DNA from: Cerrena zonata
Taxonomy: Eukaryota; Basidiomycota; Agaricomycetes; Polyporales; Cerrenaceae
Assembly: GCA_038087015.1 (NCBI GenBank)
Contig: JASBNA010000049.1
Span: 248,001 to 312,000, forward strand
Length of the DNA stretch: 64,000 nucleotides
Direction: 5' to 3'
Shown: piece after piece, positions 9,621-22,324 of the stretch
How positions within the stretch are numbered: position 1 is the stretch's first letter
How the letters are laid out: each line of letters starts with the position of its first letter
Program-made: the position numbers and the translations under genes
The notes under the pieces: model-generated
The model's input: only the letters and a program-made list of their open reading frames with translations
What the model was told of the DNA's origin: nothing
Databases searched by the model: none

Positions 9621-10684
9621 TCACCCAACTCTTTGTATAATATACAGTTTATAATTTTACCCTACAATAGTTTAACTCATATACCTTAAAAAGTCTTGTT
9701 AGTAAATTATTCTTCCAACTTGAAGCAACATATCAAACAACCATTTTTCCAAAAATCATCTATCTTAACTATTCTTCTCATGAAACAAAAAGTATCGAAG
9801 AGCTGGGTTTATAAAAATAGAGCCTCCAGGGCTCGTTATAATCATCTTTGCCAATCCAAATGGCGTGATATGTTCCTAGAATCAACCAAATATACATACT
9901 TGAATCAATATCTTCACAATAGAAAGAAGAATAAAGAGTAGAAAGAGAAAAAATTTTCAGTGAACTTTTTTTTTCCTCAACGAAGAGATTTTTCCCCTAA
10001 TCTTTGTGATTGTTTGTTGAATCAACCAGCCCTTTTCATGATTGTTGTTGATTTGCCAACAATCATAAAATCATATCGATGCTGGAACAATTCAAATGCA
10101 CCTGGGGAATCTAATCTCATGAAAGGGGATATTCACTTGTCATTGAGCTACTGGATGGAGAAAGATAATGACCTTCTCATCTGCACTACTGCAACGAGAC
10201 TGCTTTTAGTCAAATTTCACCTCTAAGTTGAATTAACCTATGCTAACATGCATATCAAATCCTTTCTTTCCTGTATCGACCATAAAGGAATAGCGTAATT
10301 GTAGTTTGTAATTTGAATAGGGGAAACTATAAGGGAATAAGTATGATATGTACGGATGTTCTTTTATGATTTCTGGCTTACCAGCGTAACTGAACAAAAT
10401 TGACAAGGCTACTAATATGAACAAAGTGCTTTGGTTCAATAGAGTTGGTATAGTTATAAGTCATCTGTGCCCACTTGACGTTCACCATCACAACCGGTTT
10501 GCAAAGTCATTTGTCAAGTTATATTATATCGAAGTTCTATTGATAGATTTTAGCTTACTGAAAATATATTTATAGTTTTGTTCCTGGGTATATATAAAAC
10601 CCCAGTTTTTCTTTTAAATCAAAACGTTCCCCAATTCCCAATTTCTAATTCCCCAATTTCCAAGATTATTCATATTATTTGATC
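9621..10684. other. Intergenic, RFC3 to OPY1 (1.06 kb)
   Basis: Mostly non-coding. An ATG-initiated 53-codon basic ORF at 9780-9941 (starts MKQKVSKSWVYKNRASRARY) is the only candidate gene; I cannot match it and rate it unlikely. ORFs at 9960-10226 and 10233-10439 have no gene-like composition. A telomere/Rap1-like box ATGTACGGATGT lies at 10348-10359. The last 100 bases before OPY1 hold a TATATAAA-like element (near 10590) and CCAATTTC-type repeats. Confidence 0.5.
10348..10359 (-). promoter_or_regulatory. Telomere/Rap1-like box in OPY1 upstream region
   Basis: ATGTACGGATGT. The GTACGGATG core is the part shared among Candida and Kluyveromyces telomeric repeats and is read by Rap1 in those species. 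It is about 330 bases before the OPY1 start. Confidence 0.35.
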
Positions 10685-11827
10685 ATGACTATAGCGGCTA
10701 ATCGACAAATTGTTAGTTCTTCACCCCAAGGGACTAAAAGTTCGGTTTCTCATCAACATCGAGAGTTTTGTAATGATGATCGAGTCGAGGTAGAAAATGG
10801 GAACCGGGACTCATTCCGGGAACAGTTGGATGATAACCGGGTTCTCATGTCATCATGGCTACAAAAACGTTCTCATAAGACCCATCAGTGGCAGAAAAGA
10901 TGGGTGGTGTTACGCAATTGTCAACTTAGTTACTATAAAGACAGTTCTGAACATAAACCAAGTTGCGTTATCAATAGAGCCAATTTATTATCGTATTCTG
11001 CCATACGGGATAATAATAACAAACACCATTTTGCCATCTACACCAGTAACAGAGGAATCCATTGGAAAACAGACGATCAGAATACTTATAATCAATGGAT
11101 AAATGCTTTAGAATTATTCATTCAACAACATGATGCAGGTAATGAAAATCCAACAACGGAATCTCGCATAATTCCTGCTAAAGACTATCATTTCACTAAA
11201 CCAAATGCATTAACAGAATTGGATTTATCATCAAGTGAAGATCAGTATTTCTCTTCTGGATTTGATTCACCAATGTCCTTGAGAGACCATCAAGAACCAA
11301 CTTTTGCTCCTTCTCCCATATTATTGGAACACCCAGAGGAAGAAGAAACATGTCCATCCCCACTCACTGATAAAGACTCTCTCGATAAACCTTCGACTCC
11401 TCCAAGTTTGCCCAGACCAATGTTGGAATCCCCAGCAAGTTTGCCCAAATCTTCCCCTGTAACAACACCAAAGACAAATATTGGTGGATCTGATGAATAC
11501 ATCATTGAACAAGGTTATCTTCTAAGACTCCGTAAAAGATATAACCAATGGCGTAAGTTCTATATCATCTTAACTAATGAAAACATATCATTTCACAAAA
11601 ATAATTTAGATTTATCAAAACCTTATAAGGTAATCCCAATACAGGATATTGTGGATGTTATCGAGTTAGATCCTTTATCAAAAACTAAAAATTGGTGTCT
11701 ACTCATTATAACTCCAGAGAAACGTTTACGATTTTGTGCTGATTCTGAAGAGGAAATGATTAAATGGCTTTCAGCTTTGAAAACTCTTGTTCTAAAAAGA
11801 CGGGGTTCCAGAACTAGTGTTTGTTAA
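10685..11827 (+). CDS. OPY1: Opy1-like protein with two PH domains
   Basis: 380 residues from the ATG at 10685. It has two pleckstrin-homology domains: PH1 about residues 52-145 (MSSWLQKRSHKTHQWQKRWV, ending in the invariant Trp of YNQWINALE) and PH2 about residues 273-370 (EQGYLLRLRKRYNQWRKFYI, ending MIKWLSALK). A Ser/Pro-rich linker with acidic patches joins them. This is the layout of S. cerevisiae Opy1 (328 residues), which binds PI(4,5)P2 and dampens the PI4P 5-kinase Mss4 at the plasma membrane. The basic Lys/Arg residues in the β1-β2 loops of both domains suit phosphoinositide binding. The frame is intact. Confidence 0.8.
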   Translation: MTIAANRQIVSSSPQGTKSSVSHQHREFCNDDRVEVENGNRDSFREQLDDNRVLMSSWLQKRSHKTHQWQKRWVVLRNCQLSYYKDSSEHKPSCVINRANLLSYSAIRDNNNKHHFAIYTSNRGIHWKTDDQNTYNQWINALELFIQQHDAGNENPTTESRIIPAKDYHFTKPNALTELDLSSSEDQYFSSGFDSPMSLRDHQEPTFAPSPILLEHPEEEETCPSPLTDKDSLDKPSTPPSLPRPMLESPASLPKSSPVTTPKTNIGGSDEYIIEQGYLLRLRKRYNQWRKFYIILTNENISFHKNNLDLSKPYKVIPIQDIVDVIELDPLSKTKNWCLLIITPEKRLRFCADSEEEMIKWLSALKTLVLKRRGSRTSVC

Positions 11828-12368
11828 TACTTTTCTATAGATCTTTCACGAGTGTTTATGAGTTTTACGTTTTTCCTTCTATCTATTATAGTTCTAAATA
11901 ATTCAATTTACGTTTAATGTAAAATCATGTATCGGGTGTTTGAAATCTTTTGTTTTTCTCTCAACATTTTCGAATTCGTTAACCCTTTTAATTCAGCTGA
12001 CACGGTTTGGTTATTCTTCCAACCCATCTGGTCTATATTTCTCTGAATAGACGTTCATTTACGGACAATCTACAATTGCTTGTTCATTTCAGTGTTTTAG
12101 TCTTTCAATAGGCGTTTTTCTTTTTGTTTTTTAAGTTTATTTTTTTTTTTTATTTTTTTTTTTTTTTTATTTTTTTTTTTCAGATTTTTTTTCTTTTTCG
12201 TTTTCGTTCTTTTCTCTTCGAATAAACCTTTGAAGCATTGGTGAATGATTATAAGGTGATTTGTACTACGGCCAATTGAAACACTAAGTTCATAGTAGCT
12301 CAAATAAAGAGCAGATTAACAAATTTTTATTGTTTGGCGATCTAAATTTTTCACTATTCGGATCAACC
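11828..12368. other. Intergenic, OPY1 to Cue2-like gene
   Basis: 540 bases without a convincing gene. It contains a very T-rich tract (about 12118-12205), typical of a nucleosome-poor yeast promoter. Lys-rich reading frames on the minus strand here are artefacts of that tract. Confidence 0.65.
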
Positions 12369-15300
12369 ATGTCGAAAGTCCCAAGGAACTCACATGGATC
12401 GAATATTATCCAATACCCCGACTTCATAGACATTCCCGTTTGTTTCAATCCCAATACTATAGACCTTCGTATAGAGAAAAAGCTCAAAGAAAACCGATCT
12501 ATAAGATCGAAGAAGCTGAAAAATGTCGAAACAAAAACACCTAGCAAGATTCTAAAACATCAGTCTCCAGGTTTGAAAAAAGGTAGTAAATCGCCAAGTT
12601 TAGAGTTCCAATCGAGTGATGATGAAGCAACTACTGAAGATGATAAACCTGCTCATATAAAGATTCTTGGGTTTAGAATTGCGGTTAGCAATAAGGATGT
12701 TGGACTTCGTGTGCAACGGTTTATGAAAACCCTTCATTCTACAATCAGCGACGAAGATACCATTCCATATTTAATAAGTCATTTGGAAATTCCCCAAATT
12801 TCACCTAACCAGTACCACCCACTCGTCTATTACGTATCTGGTCTTTTGTCGTTTACCATATCTAGAACAATAGCCCAACTTAAACAAAAGTCGGCCGTGG
12901 AATTAATCCTTGATGGAATAAGACCATTTAATATGATTCAACGTGTATCAGAAAAAAAAACTAAATTTTTGGAAAGATTTGAATTGCTAACTCGGTTTAA
13001 TGCTTTTCCGTTTTTGTCAGCCTTGTATGATATGGTTGATGGTAATGAATTTCATTTTTTAGTTGTGGTTTGTATGAATATGAACTACTCGCTATACAAA
13101 GGATTCTCAACTGATCAGTTCAATTATAATAAACATCATACATACAGTGCAGTGAATACATCAGTGCAACTGGACCGTGCTCCAATTAAAAACTCGCTAC
13201 TGGCAATCCTACCTGAAGATACATCACTGGAGATTTCACCTAAAATTCGTAATGGTGATACCGAATCTCAAGTTATAACAAACGGACATGTTTCGGCTGT
13301 TTCACCCAATTATAGTAACGACCAGGGGAATGCATTGATTGAAGGTCAACCATTGAAGACGCATTTAAGTACCCCGATAAAAAGCAATGTTAATGCCAAC
13401 TTAATAAATGCTAAGGGCATAACACAGCAGCCTGAAGCATCGACCATTTTCACCCCATCTGCCTCCCGCTCTTCCAACGAATCATCCAATTCGAATACTA
13501 CACAGCAAAGTTTTCTTAACAGGGAGCTAGATGATAGTCCATTCACTTCCTTGAGAAATGACTCAATTAGTCGTATTGCCTCGCCTAGTCTTCAAAACTC
13601 TTTGCTAGGTTCCGCGGGTCATAGACGTACCCAATCACCACAACCTTCACTTGTTGATGCAAACTCAAGTTCAAATTTCTGGTCTAATTCTCCTCTCTTG
13701 AAACAGAAACCAGCATAGCTCACAAAACCCTGCTCCAACAAAGTTTTTGAATTCTAATATTTGGGGAAATTCTAATCCATCTCGCTTATGGGAACAGCCA
13801 TCTAACAAAAATGATTTGATGAAACCACTAGAGAATAACTTAGATTTAAAATTCTTACATAGTGAAGAAGATAACACTATTCCACACAGTGGAGATTTGT
13901 CATTTTCTAGTCAACCGGAAACAATGGACTCCTTGAACAAGGCAATCCAATCTAACAGTGAAAATGCGCCAGACTCAGTAAAAGGTACAGCTTGTGGTAT
14001 TGATTCTGATGAAGAGTTCTACGATGCGAAATCTAGCCCCGAAAATAAAATGAAGAAAGAGAACAATAAAGCTTCAACAATTCCTCAGGTTGACTTTCAT
14101 GATAGCTCATCTTCATCCTTCGGCAGGAATGATATCGATTCGAAGGATCTTCCGTAAAACAATCAACCGAATCATCTAAAGATAAGAAACATGCAGCTCC
14201 TAGCTCTCCTAAACAGATTTCCGAAGGCAAAGAAGGCGACCTGCGAAAAGCCTCCGATTCTCCAAGTTAAATCAAATAGTGGAACTAAGAATAGAGCCAC
14301 TGACTCAAAGGAGAATAATACTGGCATGTCAACATCTAAGGAGTGTGACGAGAACCCAATCAAGCTTCAAAAGAATATTGTGACAAGATCCACTCATCGC
14401 CTAAGGAGACAGTTCAGTCCCACCTAACAACTTTCCACTCAAGGGCGAAAAGGTTTTGGAGCTTGATTCTTCCCCTAAAGTTTTAAACTCTAATGAAGTG
14501 TTGGCGGACGGTTTTATATTCCCCCAATATACCCTTGAATCGGACAAATATAAAGAAATCAAATCCAACATCACTGAAAATTTCCAATCTATTTTCCTGG
14601 AACAGGTCCAGCCGCCATCAAAATTGATGGAATTATGTGACGATGCATCGGAAGCGCAAAATTTAGCTTCAACGAAGAAGACTACAAGTCTCAAGCAAGA
14701 ACGTGAAAAAGAGAAAGAAAGACAAAAGGAACGTGAAAAAGAGAGATTAAAAGTGAAACAAGAACAAAATAAGAAAGATAAATTAAAGGGAATTATTATT
14801 CCTAAGGATCATGTTACGGTAGATTTGCCGACTAAGGCGGAGCCAAGATTACCACCCCCAGCATCTGAAGAAGTTATTGAAGCTCAAAGAAAAAAAGTAG
14901 AAGAAGAAAGACAAATTGTCGAGGAAGAAAAGCGTAAGAAAAAGGAAGTAGAAAAGAATGCTGTTCAACAGCCACAACTGGAACAAAAGATAAAACTGGA
15001 TGAACTTCAGAACGGTGCAAAAGAAGAGTCAGTAAAAGATAAGACAAAAGATAGTCAAGGACCCAGTAAGAACTCTTCGACCTATAGCGGTATATCCAAT
15101 GAGTCATTCAGTTTATATGACGGAATAGAAAAACCCAAACCAATTCTGAAACCGTCACCAACAAAGGAGTTTAAAGATTTGATGAGTTCATTGAATTCTG
15201 ATATCGAAAATGTGAATAAAGGTAAACCTATCAAGGAAGGTCGCTCCAAGGAATCATTTTTGTTTGAAAGTATGTCCAAGCAACTCAAGGCTGACTTATC

Positions 15301-17582
15301 CCGAGCCAGAAAGGAATTGAAAGATAACGATTGGCTTTTAGATCCAGAAATAGATACAGTTCAATCAGTTTTGAATGAAGGGTTCACCAACTACACTAAT
15401 CATATGTTGGAGAAGGGCGAAAACTTAGACGTGTCATCACAGAAAATTGAATTTCAGAAGAAATTAGACGAGTTGTACTCCGAGAATAAAGTCATGTTTG
15501 AAGAACTGAATGGATTTGCATATCCGGAGAAGAAGTCGAATGTGAGGACACCAAATAGTTCTGACTCGAAGCAGATGTATACCGAAAAGCCTAAGACCAG
15601 TAAACAGTCACCAAATGGGAAAGCAGATTTGGTTGATAGGGAAAAAGAATTGAAATCAAAGTCCCAGGATAAGATTAAAAATGAAAAGCATTTGCCTAAA
15701 GAAGATAATGCACCCCCCTCTGATATAAAGAAAGCTGCATCGGATAAAGCTGCATCAAATAAAGTTGCATCAAATAAAGCTGCATCAAATAAAGTTTCAT
15801 CAAATAAAGCTGCATCAAATGAAACTGCATCAAATAAAGTTGCATCAAATAAAGCTGCATCAAATGAAGCTGAATCAAATAAAGCTTTATCAAATAAAGC
15901 TGCATCAAACCAAGCTATTAACTCTGATTCGAAACTGGTTAAATCAACGGAAAGGAATAATACCAATTCACTGGGTAAGCCAGAGTCAAAAGTTGACCAA
16001 AAAGCTTCTGAGCTGGCCAAATCTAAGGAGAAAACCAAGTTGAAGGAAGATGATCGTTTTGAAAATGAGAATAATGAGGATGAATCACGAGTTCCTGAAT
16101 TCAGCGAGGAAGAATTATTGTCGATTAAATTAGAAAGTGAAGCTGAAGAAGATGCCGATTTTCTCTCGATTGTTAGCATTTTACAAGATATTTTCCCTGA
16201 AGTAGCATTAAGTGAAATCAAGTTGAGAGTACGAACCACTGACGACATTGACTCACTTATAGCCGAGTTATTTTATGAAAAGGACGAAATCTTAGATATA
16301 GAAGATGTTGAAATTGATTTTGATATTGATTGGGAAGAACAGCGTGAATTACAAGAGAGAAAATTTGGCATGAAAAGAGTCGAAGATAAGCGGTATAGCG
16401 AAGCGGTATTAGGAATCAAGGAGATGTTCCCTGATTTTGACCTTGCTATATTAAACCAAGTGTATAATGAGCATAATGAAGATATGACCATGACCATTGA
16501 ATCAATTTTGAATGGGAAAGTGAGTAATGACTTTAAAATTATTGAGAAATCCAAGAGTATTTTCAAGCTGAAACAGGAAGAGGAGACTCAAGAGTATCAT
16601 GAACAATTCCAACGGAATTTGACTCGATTATCGTTGGTAACTGGGGTTAAGAGCAATAAGATCTCGTCCTATTTGAGTAAGCATTCTAATGATTTTGTTA
16701 AAGCATTAATTGATATCATATATAATTACCAAGAAAGTCCTCGGGTTAATGGTCGAGTGCAAAGAGGAGGAAGAATGAATAAAAACACTAGAAGTGTATC
16801 GAGTAAAAAGGGATACGAATATAATGAAAATAGTAGCGAAGTGCAAGAACTAAAGGCCATTTACCAAAGCAATGAAGAATTTTCTAAAATGAGTGATTTA
16901 TTCTTCAAAAAGGGAATTGTTTTTTTCAAAGGAGATTATATCAAAGTTATTGAAGTTGCCACGATTATCATCGAAAATGATGGATATCAATTGACTCATG
17001 GAGAAACCCCCAGCCCCCAGTTCAGCAGAGGTGATTGCCAAATCACCCAAACAAAAGAAGAAGGTGATCTTACCCAGCCTTGTTGGTACTTCGTATACCA
17101 ACCAAGATGAACTAAGAGCAAAATATAAGAGTATGAATCAACTATTATTCTCAAGGCTATCTAATGACTCAAGCGGTGTAACCAGTTACTATAAAGATGT
17201 TAGCAGAGAAATGAAAACCAAGTACCGTCAATTACTCAGCGAAGAAGATGAATCCGTCAAGCGTGACAGAATCGAAAGCTGGAGAATGGGCTCCGACTTG
17301 GACCTACACCGTTTATCAGTCAGAAGTGCCATGGACGCCGTGGTCGAATGCTTGAAAGACTGGTGGACTCAAGAAATGAACGATCGTGAATCCGACGGTA
17401 AATTCGAAAAATTCGGCCCCATCGCCGAATTCGTCGAGCCCTTGGTCATCATCACCGGCCGCGGGAACCATTCCTCCAACGGGCTAAGCAAAATCAAAAT
17501 CAGCGTTCTCGCCTACTTGAAAAAGGCCAACTACATCTACGATGAAAATGTCGGTAATGTCAGTGTCCTTGGTCGTAGATAG
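12369..17582 (+). CDS. Very long Cue2-like protein (CUE domains plus C-terminal Smr nuclease domain), broken by several indels
   Basis: C-terminal order matches Cue2, the No-Go-decay endonuclease that cleaves mRNA at stalled ribosomes: CUE-like (ADFLSIVSILQDIFPEVALS, nt about 16156-16290), a second CUE (AVLGIKEMFPDFDLAILNQV, nt about 16400-16515), possibly a third helical module near 16836, then an Smr domain (nt about 17287-17582) with the catalytic-type DLH and GRGNHS motifs. Unlike S. cerevisiae Cue2 (443 residues), the coding region continues far upstream: a Lys/Glu coiled coil (nt about 14690-15020), a 15-nt minisatellite, Ser/Asn-rich sequence and a globular-looking N-terminus (nt about 12650-13130). 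Total is about 1,735 codons. Frame breaks lie near 13710, 14145, 14255, 14400 and 17000. Alternative: two genes joined by the broken stretch 13.7-14.45 kb. The start is the ATG at 12369. Confidence 0.65.
15734..15914 (+). repeat. 15-nt coding minisatellite, about 12 units
   Basis: Imperfect tandem copies of a unit close to GCTGCATCAAATAAA within the Cue2-like gene. Each unit encodes a pentapeptide of the type A-S-N-K-A with variants (V, E, D, S, L). The 15-base period keeps the frame, so copy-number change would alter length without breaking the protein. Confidence 0.93.
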
Positions 17583-18482
17583 ATATTTTAGCAGTAATTC
17601 TAAATACACAACCTGCAAATGGCTCAACCCGTAATTCCATTATTGTCTGGATGGCTCTAACCTGCAAACCGCTTTAAACTGTACAGGATCTGACTAAAAC
17701 GGATACGAGCATCCTGCTGAAATTACCAACAACCTCTGCAGCCAGTCTAGATAACCATTAAACCCTGTCTAGAACTCCACCAGTGAACACCGCCGTCTCC
17801 AGGTGGACTGGGTAGCCCCAGTGCAATTGAGCGGTGCGGGTGTTTGCTCGGTGGCTGGACTCGATGGAAAACAACCAAAAAGCCGCTTACGTAATCGGGA
17901 CTCGTGAAACAAACCAAAAAAAAAAAAAAAAAAAAAAATAATAAAAATTCATGAAAAATACAAAAAAAAACAACATCAAAACAAGCCTATTGTTAAGCGT
18001 TCATACTTGACTGATACCGAATAGGTCTTTTAAGTCATTTGTCGGCCAGTGTGAATGTATGACTACATGTAGACAAGGGTATATGTTTTCCCAAGTATGG
18101 CTGTAGTACAATTGGTAAAAAGGTTTCGTCTTTTTTTTGTTGTTTTTACCATTTTTTGTTAGTGAAACTTTTTTTTTTGTTCTTTTTTGTTACTCTGAGC
18201 GCTTAAGTTAAGGTTTTTAATACAAAAACAGTAGGAGGTAAAAAAAAGAGAGAAAAAAAATTCACGTTCCACGTCCACTAGTAATTTATAAACTTATCAA
18301 CTACTTCTTGCTGATATCGATTATCAGTGAACAATCCTTCATTCCTTCAATCCATTCGCACCAGGTGATTAGCAGCTAAGTTGTTTAGCAAGAGACTTCC
18401 TATTTCCATACGTATATGTATACATATACATATATATCGATCTAATTAGAATACCCGCTCTCTAATCAATAATCAAGATAGA
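17583..18482. other. Intergenic, Cue2-like gene to STE20 (0.9 kb)
   Basis: No gene is visible on either strand. It contains an A23 run (17916-17938), other A/T runs near 17960 and 18135-18195, and one pheromone-response-like heptamer TGAAACA (17905-17911), which would suit STE20 but may be chance. The last 80 bases before the ATG are TA-rich (TATATGTATACATATACATA, about 18413-18432). Confidence 0.55.
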
Positions 18483-21400
18483 ATGACTGAAAGAAGTTCA
18501 CCTTCGGTGAACATTGAGAAGAACGATACTACAGTTCAGGTGCCATTGAACGACGTGAAGAAGAGTGCCAGTCCAGGTGCCTCAGCAGGTTAAATCGATG
18601 GTTGATTCCGTGATTAACTCGCCTCAAAAATCCACTACATCATCAATGCAACGTTCAACCGCGGCAAATACCACTCTCAATGATAACGACGACTTGGTCA
18701 ACCAATATCTTGAAGACTCCGAGGACGACGAGTCGAGAAGGACTCCTCATTTGGGGTCGCCTATCCATGAACCAGAGCTTAAGTTTGATAGCATCGATGC
18801 TTCGTCGAGCGTGGAGCTTCCTATACAATTGGATAATGATGAATTAGAAGAGTCCGAGTCTAAGGCGGGCGAAAATGTCCCTTCTGAGGATACCACTGAA
18901 GATTCCACCACAACGGTCCAGCCCGGTGATGGCCAAGCCGAATCGGCAGTCCCTTCTGCAAAGCCTAGTGATGGACCAGTCCAAGACCAGCTGAACCAGC
19001 TGAACCAGCTCATGCTGAGCCCACTGAGACAGTTCAGCCAATCCAACCAACTCACGAAACAATTCCAAAAGAACTGGCTGCTGAAGATCATACTGATGAA
19101 ACATCCCTGAACATAATACACTCCCTCATGAAGATAAGGCCGAAGCCACTGAAACCGAAGGCGAAGAGACTGAATCAGACACTGAAAACGAAAAATCTGC
19201 CGGCTCTTTACCTCGAATGCCAGGTACTTATGATGTATTTGCTTTACAAAAACAATCCACCAATGATCTCACCGATACTAAACCTCCTAAAGATAAGCAG
19301 GAAGAAATCGAATCCATTGCCAATTCCACGATTGAGTCAACCGATTTAACTGATAATACTAAAGATGATGATGATGATGATGACGCTCCTAGAATCGAAA
19401 CCCCCGATTTAAAAGGTCCAATTGATGATTTGGATTCTGATCAATATCAAAATTATAAATCTTTACTTGATCCTGGTAAACCTTCGATGTCAATACCTAA
19501 ACCTCCTCAAGACTTAAAATTAGAATCTTTGCTTAATTCAAATGAAAGTAAAACTAGTATAGTAGAAGAGGATGACGCTTCAATCAATCATTCGAAATCA
19601 TTAGATAAAATCCCAACTACCGATGATAATATTGATAATGAAACTAAATCTAGCTCAAAAACAAAATTAACTGGTTTAGGTATTAATGACCCAAATGATA
19701 AAAGAATATCAATTTCTTCAAATAGCTCTTCATCAATTAAACGAAAGAATCAACCAAGTTTTAGAAATTCCACTACATCTCCTTCAATTCGTAATACATC
19801 TTCCCAATCTGTTTTAAGAAGTCCTCCTTTACCACCCTCTAAAAATGCGTCAGGTAATCAAGTTAATACCACTCCTGTCTTACAACAACCTCAAAGTTTT
19901 AGAACTCCAAGTACAAGTGGAGGATCGTCTTCAAGAAATGGCTCTCAAGGTTTCATTCCACCACAATCCCCAAGAGACCCAACTACTCCACATACTCCTT
20001 CACCCAAATTGAATGGATTGTCTACTAAAAAGAGGAAAAGTGGTGGTAGTAATCGTGTAAGAGGTGTTTTTTCATCAATGTTTAACAAAAAAAATTCATC
20101 TTCCAATATCAATGGTGGTACTAACTCAGCTAATGGTGGTAGTTCACCAGAATTAAATATGAAAATTAGTACGCCGTTTAATGCTACTCATGTTGCACAT
20201 GTTGGTGTAGATGATAATGGTTCTTATACCGGTTTACCAATAGAATGGGAAAGATTATTGAGTGCCAGTGGTATTTCAAGAAAGGAACAACAACAACATC
20301 CTCAAGCTGTTATGGACATCGTTGCATTTTATCAAGACACTCATGAAAATCCTGATGACGTTGCTTTTAAGAAATTTACTGGTGGTCCAACCACAATCCG
20401 TAACAGTTCCAATAATATTAGTTCAACCACTGATAGTTCCAATGCTAGTAGTGGATCTTTAAACCAATCTAGTCCTCCAGCTACTCCAATTAGTGAAAAT
20501 TATAATTATTTGGATGGTAATATTGATTCAACTCCTCAAACTTCTAATCTTGAAAAAACTCCCCAACAATCATTTCAATCTCAACCAAGGACTCCTACTG
20601 CTACTTCTAGTATCAGTGCTAATGCCAATCATGGTAATCAATTCATACCAAGTAGGCCAGCACCCAAACCACCTTCTACTCCAGCACCAAAACCAATTCA
20701 GCCTCAAGCTCAACCATCTCAAGCTAATCAACCTCCCGCACAACAATTATCTACCAAGACAAGCGGTGAATCATCTGGTAATAATACCCCAACGTCTCCA
20801 CTGCTGAGTAAGAAGAGTTTTATGGGAAGATCCTTTTCTTCTAAATCAATCAAATCTTTAAGAAATGCATCGAGAAAGTTATCTGATAGTCATTTCCATA
20901 GCTCATCATCATCACCAGTACCACCAATTACTCAACAACAACAACAATTACAACAACAACACCAATTACAACAACAACAACAACAGTTACAACAACAAAA
21001 ACAAAGATCTTCACTCACTTCTAATAAGATACCAAAATCCAAATCACATAATCAGCAATTATCTAAACAAGTTCAATTAGAACCAAAAGGATCAAGCACA
21101 GCACCAACCCAAGCCACGTCACGATTTTCTAGTAGTAATACCAATTCACCAATGGAACCATTAAGAGAAGATCAGCAATTACAATCCCATCGTCCACCCC
21201 CACCACCACCACAACTGAGTAAACCAACACCACAACAGGCGTTGGACCAAATCACTGGAGGTAGTGGTAAGCATGCGCAAGCACCATCGGAGAAAGTCAG
21301 TAGAACCAATTCACTGAAACAATATCAAAACAATCACGCACATAATCAACAACAACAACCGGTGAGAGATGCTAAGAAGGCTGCAATGTTATCCCAAAAG

Positions 21401-22324
21401 AAGAGAGAAGATAAGAATCGTAAAAACCAACAAATATTGAATAAATTACAATCGATATGTTCGGAAGGAAATCCTAAGGACAAATATAAAGATTTAGTTA
21501 AAATTGGACAAGGTGCTAGTGGAGGTGTTTATATAGCACATGAAGTTGTACAAGATAAATTGATTAATACTGTTGCCGTTAAGCAAATGAATTTGGATCA
21601 ACAACCCAAAAAGGAATTAATTATTAATGAGATTTTAGTTATGAAAGGAAGTAAACATCCAAACATTGTTAATTTTATTGATTCTTATTTATTAAAGGGA
21701 GACTTATGGGTGATTATGGAATACATGGAAGGAGGATCCTTAACTGAAATTGTCACTCATAGTGTGATGACTGAAGGACAAATTGGTGCAGTTTGTAGAG
21801 AAACTTTGAAAGGATTAAAATTCTTACATTCCAAAGGGGTTATTCATCGAGATATCAAAAGTGATAATATTTTATTAAATATCGATGGTAATATCAAGAT
21901 GACTGATTTTGGATTTTGTGCCCAAATTAATGAAATCAACTTGAAAAGAACTACCATGGTTGGTACTCCCTACTGGATGGCTCCTGAAGTTGTTTCTCGT
22001 AAAGAGTATGGTCCAAAAGTTGATATTTGGTCTTTAGGTATTATGATTATTGAAATGATTGAAGGTGAACCTCCTTATCTTAACGAAACTCCATTGAGGG
22101 CTCTTTATTTAATTGCTACTAATGGTACTCCTAAATTAAAAGAACCAGAAGCTTTAAGTTATGATATCCGTAAATTTTTATCCTGGTGTTTACAAGTTGA
22201 TTTCAATAAAAGAGGTAATGCTGATCAATTACTAAGTGACAAATTCATTATGGAAAGTGATGACGTTGCCAGTTTAAGTCCTCTAGTCAAAATTGCCAGA
22301 ATGAAAAAAAATGAAGATGAATAA
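18483..22324 (+). CDS. STE20: Ste20/Cst20 p21-activated (PAK) protein kinase, N-terminal third broken by indels
   Basis: This is the PAK kinase acting below Cdc42 in the mating, filamentation and osmosensing MAPK pathways. The kinase domain (nt about 21480-22240) has the Gly loop [18 protein letters not shown] lysine, HRDIKSDN catalytic loop, DFGFC and [13 protein letters not shown] activation segment; wording such as [15 protein letters not shown] matches Ste20 rather than Cla4. There is no PH domain, and a CRIB motif ([19 protein letters not shown], nt about 20160-20220) is present. The middle is Ser/Pro-rich with Pro-rich SH3-type motifs ([12 protein letters not shown]) and a Gln tract. 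The C-terminus LVKIARMKK suits the Gβ-binding tail. Indels near 18580 (+1), 18985 and 19112 break the N-terminus; from about 19115 the frame is open to the stop. The start could instead be the ATG at 18598. Confidence 0.93.
20934..21005 (+). repeat. CAA/CAG (Gln) repeat tract in STE20
   Basis: Interrupted (CAA)n encoding mainly Gln with Leu/His breaks, between the CRIB and kinase domains. Such tracts vary in length among Candida strains. Confidence 0.85.

Noticed and set aside
9780..9941. Small basic ORF of 53 codons after RFC3.
   Set aside because: No recognised family, no clear promoter, and composition near that of surrounding AT-rich sequence. Left as an intergenic note.
12097..12303. 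Lys-rich minus-strand frame.
   Set aside because: Produced by a long T-tract in the promoter; no protein-like composition.
15454..16248. 264-codon minus-strand frame rich in Ser/Phe/Leu.
   Set aside because: It is the antisense of the Cue2-like gene; its repeats mirror the coding minisatellite.
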